Below the pieces are notes generated by a model that saw only the letters and a list, made by a program, of their open reading frames with translations, did no database searches and had not been told where the DNA came from. A stretch of DNA of 7,049 bases from an uncultured Eubacteriales bacterium (GTDB lineage: Bacteria; Bacillota; Clostridia; Christensenellales; CAG-917), in the NCBI GenBank assembly GCA_900550855.1, contig URTQ01000081.1, positions 1 to 7,049 on the forward strand, in the 5' to 3' direction. A program made the translations under genes and the position numbers. Shown here one piece after another: positions 1-5,601 of this stretch. Positions within the stretch are counted from its first letter, which is position 1, and each line of letters starts with the position of its first letter.

Positions 1-69
1 GTCTTGATTCAAGCCGTGCCTTTCGCGTTATTCATCGATTTAGCGAAGTCTTATAGAAAATGTGATAGA

Positions 70-84
70 CGAATAACTGTGTCA
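70..84 (+). repeat. 15-bp inverted repeat, left arm
   Basis: CGAATAACTGTGTCA here is the exact reverse complement of bases 247-261. The exact match does not extend beyond 15 bases on either side. A looser third occurrence of the core (AACTGTGATA) lies at 157-166. An exact 15-base inverted match in fewer than 300 bases is not expected by chance. Confidence 0.85.
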
Positions 85-246
85 TTATGTCGAGAATAAA
101 TATTAAAAGCAATCATTTTGCAACGGCGTTCTATGGCGAAGTAAACGGTAAATAAAAACTGTGATATTTGGATAAAGAACAAGAAAGAGTCGCTTTCACA
201 GACAGGAGCGTACTAAATCGTACGTGACGGATGCGCAAAAGGGCGT

Positions 247-261
247 TGACACAGTTATTCG
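247..261 (-). repeat. 15-bp inverted repeat, right arm
   Basis: This is the partner of the arm at 70-84. Read on the minus strand it is CGAATAACTGTGTCA. It lies 15 bases beyond the rsmI stop codon, and bases 259-272 overlap a small local hairpin. The arms enclose 162 bases. Confidence 0.85.
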
Positions 262-276
262 CTAAATAGCGACCTT

Positions 277-1080
277 TTATAGTTCGAGGGCTTGTTGGTA
301 GACCTCGTTCTTAGGTATCCCTCTATCCTTTGCGACTTGCTTTACGGCGTCTTTTTTGTCCATTCCTAAATTTATATAATGGCTTATGTGTTCCGCAACG
401 GACAAAGCGTTGAGCGGATTTTGCGTGGCGATTCCGTCAACGATCATAACGATTTCGCCGCGTTCCTCGCACTCGAAATTCGCAAGCGACGTTACGGTTA
501 CGCTCTCGTGAATTTTGGTAAGTTCGCGCGCGACGTATACCGTTCTGTCCCCGAGTACGTCAAGCAAAGTGCTTGCCGTTTTTGTCAAATCGTGCGGCGC
601 AACGTAGAGTACGATAGGAAGTCCCGTATTTGCGCATTTTGACAGAATCGAGGTTTTATCCGTCGTTTTTTCGGGTAAAAACCCTAAAAACGTAAATCCG
701 CTTGCTTTTATTCCGCTCAATGCGATTGCCGTCGCAAGTGCCGTAGGACCGGGAACGGTTTCGACTTCCACGCCTTGCGCGTGGCATTTTGCAATGACTT
801 CCGCGCCGGGATCGCTTATGGACGGCATACCTGCGTCGGTGATTATTGCGACGTTTTGACCGTCCTTTATCATCTCGATAAGGCGGTCGGAACAGTCTTG
901 TTCGTTGAATTTGTGATAGGCGACGAGTTTTGCGTGCACGTCGTATTTTGAAAGCAAGGGAAGAGAATGGCGAGTGTCTTCGCACGCGATGACGTCAACG
1001 TTTCTGAGCGTTTCGAGGGCGCGCAAAGTTATGTCCGACATATTTCCTATGGGTGTTCCGACAATATACAATTTTGCCAT
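277..1080 (-). CDS. rsmI: 16S rRNA (cytidine-1402-2'-O)-methyltransferase
   Basis: Uses S-adenosylmethionine to 2'-O-methylate C1402 in the decoding centre of 16S rRNA, in the cytoplasm. The 267-residue product has the full signature of the tetrapyrrole-methylase-fold RsmI family: GTPIGN at 8-13, CEDTRHS at 33-39, DAGMPSISDPG at 82-92, VPGPTALATA at 109-118 and a GFLP at 133-136. Length is close to the usual 270-290. The frame stays open upstream to 1308, but translation should begin at the ATG at 1078-1080: family homology starts exactly there (MAKLYIVGTP), a GGAGA lies at 1091-1095, and the ATG shares its A with the stop of the preceding gene (TAATG). That overlap implies translational coupling with the trmN6-like gene. 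It is the last gene of the rplI operon; no convincing terminator follows. Confidence 0.97.
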   Translation of the reverse strand: MAKLYIVGTPIGNMSDITLRALETLRNVDVIACEDTRHSLPLLSKYDVHAKLVAYHKFNEQDCSDRLIEMIKDGQNVAIITDAGMPSISDPGAEVIAKCHAQGVEVETVPGPTALATAIALSGIKASGFTFLGFLPEKTTDKTSILSKCANTGLPIVLYVAPHDLTKTASTLLDVLGDRTVYVARELTKIHESVTVTSLANFECEERGEIVMIVDGIATQNPLNALSVAEHISHYINLGMDKKDAVKQVAKDRGIPKNEVYQQALEL

Positions 1081-1775
1081 TATTTGTACATCTCCTTGTA
1101 TGCTTCCGTGTAGTTTCCCTTCTCGTCCGCGACAATCAGCGTGTGGGTTAAAAGCCCGACCTTTCCGCCTTTGCGACCTTTTATAATCACGATGTCCGCG
1201 CTTGTCGAAAGTTTTGGATAGACAATCGTCATTTCTTTGGGTTCGAGATTGCGTTTTGACAGTTCGCAGATAAGCGGCGAAAGTCTGTCGATTTTCGACA
1301 CGAACCACGCGTCGCCGCCGAATCTCAACGCATAACTTGCGGCGTATACGAAGTCGGCAAGAGTTGCAGTGCTTTCCGCTCTCGACAAATTTTTCTTTGT
1401 GGATTGCTCACCTTGAAAGTAGGGAGGATTGCAAAGAACTATGTCGAAACTTTCGGCTTTTACGAGATTTTTTATATCTTTCACGTCGCCGTCAACGATC
1501 GTAAGTTTGTCGTCGAGGCGATTGATTTTCGCACTTTGACGCGCCATATCCGCAACGTCGGGTTGAAGTTCGATTCCGACGGCGAGGGCGGCGTGCTTCT
1601 TTATAAGCGCGAGCGTTGCCAAAATACCCGAACCGCACCCCAAGTCCAAAACCTTGTCGTTTTTGTCGATTTTTGCCGTATTTGCCAAAAACACCGAGTC
1701 CTGCGAAAAAGCATAGTCGTCGGTGTTTTGCAAAATAACGTAGTCTTCGATGTCGAGAGAGGTGGGGTAGACCAT
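1080..1775 (-). CDS. trmN6: tRNA1(Val) A37 N6-methyltransferase-like protein (YabB/TrmN6 family)
   Basis: A class I SAM-dependent N6-adenine methyltransferase of 231 residues. The SAM-binding glycine loop is DLGCGSG at 44-50, an acidic ribose-contact region is GIELQPD at 67-73, and the catalytic NPPYF is at 116-120; the NPPY motif marks amino-group methylation of adenine. The N-terminus (DDYAFSQDSVFLA, 19-31) matches the start of YfiC/YabB proteins, which modify A37 of tRNA1(Val) in Escherichia coli; the exact tRNA target here is inferred. Both ends overlap neighbours by one base (TAATG with rplI upstream and rsmI downstream). In B. subtilis yabB also sits near rsmI, with the GIY-YIG gene yazA between them; that gene is absent here. 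The ribosome binding site is weak (GAGAG inside the end of rplI), consistent with coupling. Confidence 0.88.
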   Translation of the reverse strand: MVYPTSLDIEDYVILQNTDDYAFSQDSVFLANTAKIDKNDKVLDLGCGSGILATLALIKKHAALAVGIELQPDVADMARQSAKINRLDDKLTIVDGDVKDIKNLVKAESFDIVLCNPPYFQGEQSTKKNLSRAESTATLADFVYAASYALRFGGDAWFVSKIDRLSPLICELSKRNLEPKEMTIVYPKLSTSADIVIIKGRKGGKVGLLTHTLIVADEKGNYTEAYKEMYK

Positions 1776-2221
1776 TACGCTCTCACAACTTGAATTTTCA
1801 AGGTTTGCGTAACTTCGGAATAGAGTCTCAAAACGACCTCGAATTCGCCGAAGTCGCGAATGCTGTCCTTGATTTCGATTTTCTTTTTGTCGATGTCGAA
1901 TCCCAACTCTTTGAGGGCGTTGCTTATCATTTCGCTCGTGACAGAACCGAACATTTTGCCGTTGTTTTCGCCGCCTTTCGCGCTGACTTTTACGGTGACG
2001 TTTTTGAGTTTGTTTGCGATTTCTCTTGCTTCGGCTCTTTCTGCGGCGATTTTTGTTTCGACCGCTTTTTTACGTTGCTCGGCAACGTAGATGTTTTGTT
2101 GCGTACCTTCTTGGGCAAGGCCTTTTTTGATGAGGAAATTGCGAGCGTAGCCGTCGTTTACCTCGACGATTTCGCCTTTTTTGCCCGTGCCTTTGACGTC
2201 TTTGAGAAGAATTACTTTCAT
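1775..2221 (-). CDS. rplI: 50S ribosomal protein bL9
   Basis: Large-subunit ribosomal protein of 148 residues, the normal bL9 length. The N-terminal rRNA-binding domain fits the family signature throughout: G13, G16, V21, GY at 24-25, NFL at 28-30, G34, A36 and T40 at the expected spacing. A long charged connecting helix (about residues 41-75, rich in A, E, K and R) leads to the C-terminal domain, with GKMFGSVT near residue 102. Start is the ATG at 2219-2221: it gives the exact family N-terminus MKVILL and is preceded by AAGGAAG about seven bases upstream. The frame continues upstream to 2263, but that region contains the promoter. First gene of the operon with trmN6 and rsmI. This context is unusual, since in Firmicutes rplI usually sits with gdpP and dnaB/dnaC. 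Confidence 0.98.
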   Translation of the reverse strand: MKVILLKDVKGTGKKGEIVEVNDGYARNFLIKKGLAQEGTQQNIYVAEQRKKAVETKIAAERAEAREIANKLKNVTVKVSAKGGENNGKMFGSVTSEMISNALKELGFDIDKKKIEIKDSIRDFGEFEVVLRLYSEVTQTLKIQVVRA

Positions 2222-2253
2222 AGTCAACTTCCTTATAAACTTTGATTGACAAT

Positions 2254-2282
2254 ATATTAGCACACCCGTGCGGAATTTTCAA
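2254..2282 (-). promoter_or_regulatory. Sigma-A promoter of the rplI-trmN6-rsmI operon
   Basis: On the minus strand: -35 TTGAAA (2277-2282), 17-base spacer, -10 TAATAT (2254-2259). The spacer ends in TGC, giving an extended -10 (TGnTAATAT). Predicted transcription start is near 2247, leaving a leader of roughly 25 bases that contains the AAGGAAG ribosome binding site. Confidence 0.82.
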
Positions 2283-2318
2283 TAGAAACGAAAAGAATGA
2301 GGGCAATACGTCCTTTTT

Positions 2319-2348
2319 TGTGTAAAAACGAAAAATCGGGGAATACTA
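2319..2348 (+). promoter_or_regulatory. Candidate forespore (sigma-G/sigma-F type) promoter of the DUF1540 gene
   Basis: A -10-like AATACTA (2342-2348) matches the sigma-G consensus CATACTA at six of seven bases. Seventeen bases upstream is TGTGTA (2319-2324), four of six against TGAATA. The same -10 also reads GGGAATACTA, fitting the sigma-F pattern GGNNANNNTN. Ten bases separate it from the GGAGG at 2359, close to the eleven seen for the spoIIQ promoter in this window. I found no sigma-A promoter for this gene. Motif match only. Confidence 0.5.
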
Positions 2349-2358
2349 ACTTCGAAAC

Positions 2359-2363
2359 GGAGG
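2359..2363 (+). promoter_or_regulatory. Ribosome binding site fixing the DUF1540 start
   Basis: GGAGG five bases before the ATG at 2369. It rules out the in-frame ATG at 2297, which lies upstream of the likely promoter -10. Confidence 0.85.
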
Positions 2364-2368
2364 CAATT

Positions 2369-2677
2369 ATGGAAAAAATCAACTGTGCAACATCAAACTG
2401 TGAACATAACATCAAGGGCGTATGCCTTGCAGGCGTCATTTCTATCGGCGAAAACGCAAAGTGCCTTAGCCGCATAAAGAGAGACGGCGGCGCGCTCGCG
2501 CAAAACTTTGCGGACGTGGAAGCGGGCGAAGACGTATTCGACAAGGATCTCGAAAGCCTCGTGCAATGTTCTGCGGAAGAATGTGCGTTCAACAACAACG
2601 GACTTTGCGCAAATGCGCAAATCGACGTCAGAGACACCGCGTTCTCGACAAAGTGCAAAACCTATCTTAAAAAATAA
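2369..2677 (+). CDS. Tandem DUF1540 cysteine-rich small protein
   Basis: A 102-residue protein made of two copies of a four-cysteine unit matching DUF1540. Copy one has C6, C11, C19, C32 (C-x4-C-x7-C-x12-C); copy two has C67, C72, C80, C96 (C-x4-C-x7-C-x15-C). Each has the typical N/G-C turn (IKGVC, NNGLC). The linker (about 38-62) is acidic. The spacing suggests two small metal-binding knuckles, but function is unknown for the family; no signal peptide or membrane segment is seen. DUF1540 proteins are common in spore-forming Clostridia. The candidate forespore promoter directly upstream fits a sporulation-stage role, which is inference. The next gene starts 81 bases downstream with no terminator between, so read-through is likely. 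Confidence 0.88.
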   Translation: MEKINCATSNCEHNIKGVCLAGVISIGENAKCLSRIKRDGGALAQNFADVEAGEDVFDKDLESLVQCSAEECAFNNNGLCANAQIDVRDTAFSTKCKTYLKK

Positions 2678-2748
2678 AACGACAATATAGGTCAAAAACA
2701 ATCAAAAATTGTCGGCATTTCCCCTCGCGCCCGTGCTAAATTTAGGGC

Positions 2749-2753
2749 GGAGG
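2749..2753 (+). promoter_or_regulatory. Ribosome binding site fixing the AraM-like start
   Basis: GGAGG five bases before the ATG at 2759. The second in-frame ATG at 2768 would be 14 bases away, so the first is preferred. Confidence 0.8.
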
Positions 2754-2758
2754 CAGGT

Positions 2759-3850
2759 ATGGAAAATATGACAATCGAAAGGCGCGTCGTCGGACGCACG
2801 GACGTATATATAGGCAAAGACGTCATCCCCCAAATTTTGCCGAGATTCCGTTCCGTGTTTGAAGACGGCGCGCTTGTCGTGGTGTACGAAAACGAATGGG
2901 AAAGCGAAGCAAATTCGCTTATGCAAGAGTTGAAAAGGGGCGGCTATCGCACGTTCGCGTTGCCCGTTTGCGAGGACGCAAATTGCGACGTTCCCGATTA
3001 TATAAGATACGTTTTTTGCGTAGGACAAGAGAGCGGCGCAAGGCTTGCAAAGCAAATTTCAGAGCGCGCCGACGCGGGTTGGTCTATGCTTTTTTGCGCC
3101 CCGACGAGCGACGATATAATGTGCGGAAAATCGCCGAATCAAGTGTTTATTGACGAAAACATACTCGTAAAATGCCGAAACGAGCAAATCGCCGCAGGTT
3201 ACGGGATTTTGTTTTCGCAAAAACTCGGCGAGTTCGAAAGGGCTTTTCAAAGAACCGTACTCGGCAAGGTCGTCAAAGATTTTTCGATTGAAACGACTGC
3301 CGAATCGTTATCGGAACTTGCGTGCAAGTTGCTTGAAATATCGTCTGCGAAAGAGGGGAAAGACACCGCCGAGCGTATGGCGGAAATTATGTGCGCGCTT
3401 GCAAAATCCAAGGGCAGAAAACCGCGCCTTTGCGGCGAATACAGATTTTTGGCGAGCGCGGCTCTTTGCTCGTTCTACTCTGCGTTTTTGTCGTCGCCCT
3501 CTATCGATTGCGCGCCGCCGTCTTGCATTTGCGAGGCTTTGGACAAACTTGACAAACTCGGCGTGGCGGATAATTCCAAATGCGTTGACTTTTTCGATAT
3601 AAACGGTTATTTTAGAATCAGTTATATACTCGGCGAATATAGGCTCGACTTGCTCGAAAAACTTGCCGGGGCGGACGTGCACTCGATGCAAAGATTCTGG
3701 CGGCGGCTGTATCTCGACGCAGGCTACTGGCTCAAAAGCGAAATCAGCGCGAGCGAAGTTATCGAATGTATGCGCCTTGCGGGCGCGACGAGCGATTCGC
3801 TTGCAGGGTACGCGTTTGCAAGCGGTATTCTCGACAGAATCGCCGCATAA
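2759..3850 (+). CDS. Degenerate glycerol-1-phosphate dehydrogenase-like (AraM/EgsA, iron-ADH fold) protein, probably non-catalytic
   Basis: A 363-residue protein whose order of segments follows the AraM/EgsA glycerol-1-phosphate dehydrogenases (dehydroquinate-synthase-like fold), but with key positions changed. The nucleotide-binding GSGTxxD appears as GQESGAR (89-95); the APSxDG loop as APTSDD (114-119); the AAGxGD segment carrying an aspartate metal ligand as AAGYGI (145-150); and the GGEHxxSH histidine site as CGEYRF (225-230). The second histidine site also has no counterpart that I can see. The fold probably survives while NAD(P)-dependent reduction of dihydroxyacetone phosphate does not. 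The frame is intact, codon use matches the neighbours and the ribosome binding site is strong, so it looks like a maintained gene, not a decaying one. Residues 312-363 form a conserved-looking helical tail. It is followed after 50 bases by a HAD-IIA phosphatase, the pairing seen as araL-araM in B. subtilis. The alignment was made from memory; the family is likely, the loss of activity is inferred. Confidence 0.65.
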   Translation: MENMTIERRVVGRTDVYIGKDVIPQILPRFRSVFEDGALVVVYENEWESEANSLMQELKRGGYRTFALPVCEDANCDVPDYIRYVFCVGQESGARLAKQISERADAGWSMLFCAPTSDDIMCGKSPNQVFIDENILVKCRNEQIAAGYGILFSQKLGEFERAFQRTVLGKVVKDFSIETTAESLSELACKLLEISSAKEGKDTAERMAEIMCALAKSKGRKPRLCGEYRFLASAALCSFYSAFLSSPSIDCAPPSCICEALDKLDKLGVADNSKCVDFFDINGYFRISYILGEYRLDLLEKLAGADVHSMQRFWRRLYLDAGYWLKSEISASEVIECMRLAGATSDSLAGYAFASGILDRIAA

Positions 3851-3900
3851 CAAAAATCAACGACGGCGTTTTTACGGCGTAAAATAATACAGAGGACAAA

Positions 3901-4686
3901 ATGAAAAACATCAAAGACGTAGAATTGTTTGTGTTCGACCTTGACGGCACGGTGTACATCGGCGACGAGGAAATCGAAGGCTCTTTTGCTGCAATCAACG
4001 AGTTGCGCGCGATGGGAAAGCGTATCTGCTTTTTCACCAACAATTCGTCGAGAATGCACACCGACTACATCGCAAGGCTCAACAATCTCGGACTTCGCAC
4101 CTATGCGGACGAGATTTACACAAGCGGACAAGTCACTTGCGAATACCTTTTGGACAACTATCGCGGCAAAAAGGTATTTTTGCTCGGTAACGACAGACTA
4201 AAAAGCGAGTTTGCCCTTTACGGCATCGAACTCGACGAGGAAAATCCCGACTTGTGTGTGATAGGCTTCGACACGTCGCTCACCTACGACAAGTTGTACA
4301 GATTCTGCAAATTCCTCAACAAAGGGCTTCCGTACATCTCTACGCACCCCGACTTCTTCTGTCCCGCGCCGGAATGTCCGATGCCCGACGTCGGTGCGCT
4401 TATCGAAGCGATACGTCTGACGGTGGGGCGCACCCCCGACATCATTATGGGCAAACCGCACAAAACGGCAGGCGAGCGTCTTGCGATGAAGTACAATCTT
4501 CCCGCAAAGAAAATCGCAATGGTCGGCGACAGACTGTACACGGACGTTGCTTTCGGCAAGAATTGCGGATTCGTGTCCATACTCGTGCTTTCGGGCGAAA
4601 CGACAGCGGATATGCTTCCGACGTCGAAAATCAAACCCGACTACGTTCTCGACAAAGTCAAAGACATAGTGCCGCTGGTAAGGTGA
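3901..4686 (+). CDS. HAD-IIA family phosphatase (NagD/AraL-like)
   Basis: A 261-residue cytoplasmic sugar-phosphate or polyol-phosphate phosphatase of the haloacid dehalogenase superfamily with a C2 cap. All four motifs are present: DLDGTVY at 13-19 (nucleophile D13, acid/base D15), TNNSS at 46-50, the lysine of GKP at 184-186, and GDRLYTDV at 209-216 for magnesium binding. STHPDFFCP (147-155) is typical of the cap of subclass IIA. Length fits the family (250-270). Start ATG at 3901 follows AGAGGA at 3891-3896. No promoter is evident in the 50 bases after the AraM-like gene, so the two are probably co-transcribed, and a terminator follows 25 bases after the stop. The substrate is unknown; neighbours suggest a glycerol or sugar phosphate by analogy with AraL, but these enzymes are promiscuous. 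Confidence 0.93.
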   Translation: MKNIKDVELFVFDLDGTVYIGDEEIEGSFAAINELRAMGKRICFFTNNSSRMHTDYIARLNNLGLRTYADEIYTSGQVTCEYLLDNYRGKKVFLLGNDRLKSEFALYGIELDEENPDLCVIGFDTSLTYDKLYRFCKFLNKGLPYISTHPDFFCPAPECPMPDVGALIEAIRLTVGRTPDIIMGKPHKTAGERLAMKYNLPAKKIAMVGDRLYTDVAFGKNCGFVSILVLSGETTADMLPTSKIKPDYVLDKVKDIVPLVR

Positions 4687-4711
4687 AAATTAATTATTAA
4701 TTCATAAAAAG

Positions 4712-4746
4712 CAAACCCTCGCACAGCGGCGAGGGTTTGTTTTTTT
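4712..4746 (+). terminator. Rho-independent terminator, probably bidirectional
   Basis: Eleven-base perfect stem CAAACCCTCGC (4712-4722) with GCGAGGGTTTG (4729-4739), six-base loop, then seven T (4740-4746). It ends the DUF1540/AraM-like/HAD block. On the minus strand the same stem is followed by C and five T, and it lies 15 bases beyond the stop of the convergent spoIIQ-like gene, so it can serve both. Confidence 0.95.
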
Positions 4747-4760
4747 GCGATGATTTTTGC

Positions 4761-5438
4761 TTATTTACTGCTCGATACCATAATTTCGAGCGGATTGACG
4801 TTTACGCCGTCTTTGAGAACTTCGAAGTGAACGTGGTCGCCGTCAAGACTTTCGCTGCCTTGCGTGGTGGACGCTTTGCCGAGAAGTTGACCTTGCTTTA
4901 CGGTCGCGCCCTTTTTGAGAGTGCTTTCCGCTTCCAAAGAGAGATATCTCGTTTCATATCCGTCTTTGTGGGTGAGAATGACGTAATATCCGTCAAGCGC
5001 GTTGTAGCCCGTTTCTTTCACCGTACCGTCGCAGGACGCAAACACGTTTTTGTCTTCGGACGTGAAGTCGAGAGCAAGGTGCGTCGAGTATTGTTTGAGG
5101 GTGGGATTCCACACGAGCGCGGTGTCCGAGTAGTTTTTGCTCACCGTGCCGTCGTTGACGGGCGCGTAGAACTTTTGCTTTTCGTCCACGGGGGTGGGGT
5201 TGACGGGATCGTCCGGCTTGTCGACGGGGTCGTCGGTCGGGTCGTCGGGTTTAATCGTCGGCTCGTCTTGCTGATTGTCCGAGACAGACGCGTCGGGATT
5301 TTGCAAAGCAGAGTTGCGAGTGACCGCGAGGGCGATGACCGTGGCAACCGAGGCTATGCACAAAATGATAAGAAAATAGACTGCGTTGCGTTTGAGAAAA
5401 CCGCCAAAACGCTTCATTGCAACTGTGAATTTGCTCAT
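4761..5438 (-). CDS. spoIIQ: SpoIIQ-like M23 (LytM-type) sporulation protein
   Basis: A 225-residue protein with a short basic cytoplasmic N-terminus, one membrane segment (about 19-39), a Pro/Asp-rich linker with DDP repeats (about 48-85) and a C-terminal M23/LytM domain (about 88-218). Zinc-binding positions are H120 and D124 (H-x3-D) and H204 of HVHFEV (202-206). The central catalytic histidine, normally in a Y-x-H-L motif, appears as YLSL (165-168), so peptidase activity may be weak or absent. ALVWNPTLKQYSTH (107-120) and the Y-x-S-L form resemble SpoIIQ, the forespore inner-membrane protein that binds SpoIIIAH in the engulfment channel; clostridial SpoIIQ keeps the metal site that the B. 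subtilis protein lacks. Start ATG 5436-5438 follows GGAGGT at 5445-5450. The upstream sigma-F-type promoter strongly supports this call over a housekeeping M23 endopeptidase. Confidence 0.82.
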   Translation of the reverse strand: MSKFTVAMKRFGGFLKRNAVYFLIILCIASVATVIALAVTRNSALQNPDASVSDNQQDEPTIKPDDPTDDPVDKPDDPVNPTPVDEKQKFYAPVNDGTVSKNYSDTALVWNPTLKQYSTHLALDFTSEDKNVFASCDGTVKETGYNALDGYYVILTHKDGYETRYLSLEAESTLKKGATVKQGQLLGKASTTQGSESLDGDHVHFEVLKDGVNVNPLEIMVSSSK

Positions 5439-5461
5439 TGTTTTACCTCCAAGTTGCCTCG

Positions 5462-5490
5462 ATTATGTCCGCAATCGATAGCGTTTATAC
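5462..5490 (-). promoter_or_regulatory. Sigma-F-type forespore promoter of spoIIQ
   Basis: On the minus strand: GTATA (5486-5490), 15-base spacer, GGACATAAT (5462-5470). This fits the sigma-F consensus GYATA and GGNNANNNT at every fixed base. Eleven bases then separate it from the GGAGGT ribosome binding site, giving a very short leader. spoIIQ is a classic sigma-F target in B. subtilis. Confidence 0.78.
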
Positions 5491-5572
5491 CTAAATGGAT
5501 AAACTTTTTTCGATAATGCGGAAAATTTTGAAAAAATCGCTTAAAATCGGCTGTTTCGAGGGAAAACCGTTA

Positions 5573-5601
5573 TTGACTACAAGTGTTTGATAATGTATAA
5601 T
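5573..5601 (+). promoter_or_regulatory. Strong sigma-A promoter of the AMP-forming ligase gene
   Basis: TTGACT (5573-5578), 17-base spacer, TATAAT (5596-5601): five of six and six of six consensus bases at ideal spacing. The predicted transcription start, about seven bases after the -10, is 5608-5609, at or next to the ATG at 5609. The resulting mRNA would be leaderless. Confidence 0.9.

Larger units (their letters stand above)
70..261. ncRNA. Possible structured RNA (unassigned)
   Basis: The 15-bp arms would close a 192-base fold. Inside it I see further complementary pairs that are mutually compatible (nested, no pseudoknot): TTTTGC 116-121 with GCAAAA 235-240, CTGTGA 159-164 with TCACAG 196-201, and CGTAC 209-213 with GTACG 220-224 (six-base loop). 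A long closing stem and about 190 bases would suit a 6S-type regulatory RNA, but I recognise no 6S-specific sequence, no clear promoter and only a weak plus-strand terminator-like hairpin. Equally possible is a decayed palindromic repeat element. The strand is undetermined because the pairing works on both. Confidence 0.25.
1..276. other. Left-edge region without a convincing gene
   Basis: No supported coding region. One plus-strand frame is open from base 1 to a TAA at 97-99 (32 codons). It could be the tail of a gene entering from the left, but an open stretch of that length is unremarkable by chance and I recognise nothing in its translation. The stretch is A/T-richer than the neighbouring genes. 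Its main content is a long-range inverted repeat (70-84 with 247-261), described separately. A short hairpin, TCGCTA/TAGCGA at 259-272, sits just beyond the rsmI stop. Read on the plus strand it is followed by CC and four T; on the minus strand, the direction of rsmI transcription, no T run follows. No clear terminator for the rsmI operon is therefore visible. Confidence 0.6.

Noticed and set aside
1..99. Open plus-strand frame from the window edge to TAA at 97-99
   Set aside because: Only 32 codons, no recognisable family and no start visible; an open run of this length is common by chance.
84..112. Minus-strand promoter-like pair, TTGCTT (107-112) and CATAAT (84-89) with 17-base spacing
   Set aside because: The -35 is poor, and the region is A/T-rich and overlaps the repeat arm. 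No gene is visible downstream within the window.
246..251. Perfect TTGACA on the plus strand
   Set aside because: No acceptable -10 at 16-18 bases. The hexamer overlaps the inverted-repeat arm and would fire into the end of rsmI.
1790..2245. Plus-strand open frame opposite rplI
   Set aside because: Phe/Val-rich composition typical of the antisense of a Lys/Glu-rich ribosomal protein gene; bL9 on the minus strand is certain.
2258..2276. TTAGCAC...GTGC resembling half of a CIRCE (HrcA) operator
   Set aside because: The second half does not match GAGTGCTAA and the spacing is wrong. The bases are explained by the rplI promoter.
2680..2714. Seven-base inverted repeat CGACAAT/ATTGTCG between the DUF1540 and AraM-like genes
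   Set aside because: The 21-base loop and lack of a T run rule out a terminator; it is too short to claim an operator.
2732..2742. CGTGCTA / TGCTAAATT as a promoter for the AraM-like gene
   Set aside because: There is no acceptable -35, and a sigma-A start from TAAATT would fall on the ribosome binding site. The sigma-G match is only five of seven.
4737..5516. Long plus-strand open frame (259 codons) opposite spoIIQ
   Set aside because: It lies antisense to a gene with clear M23 motifs, promoter and ribosome binding site. The translation shows no family features and it starts inside the terminator.
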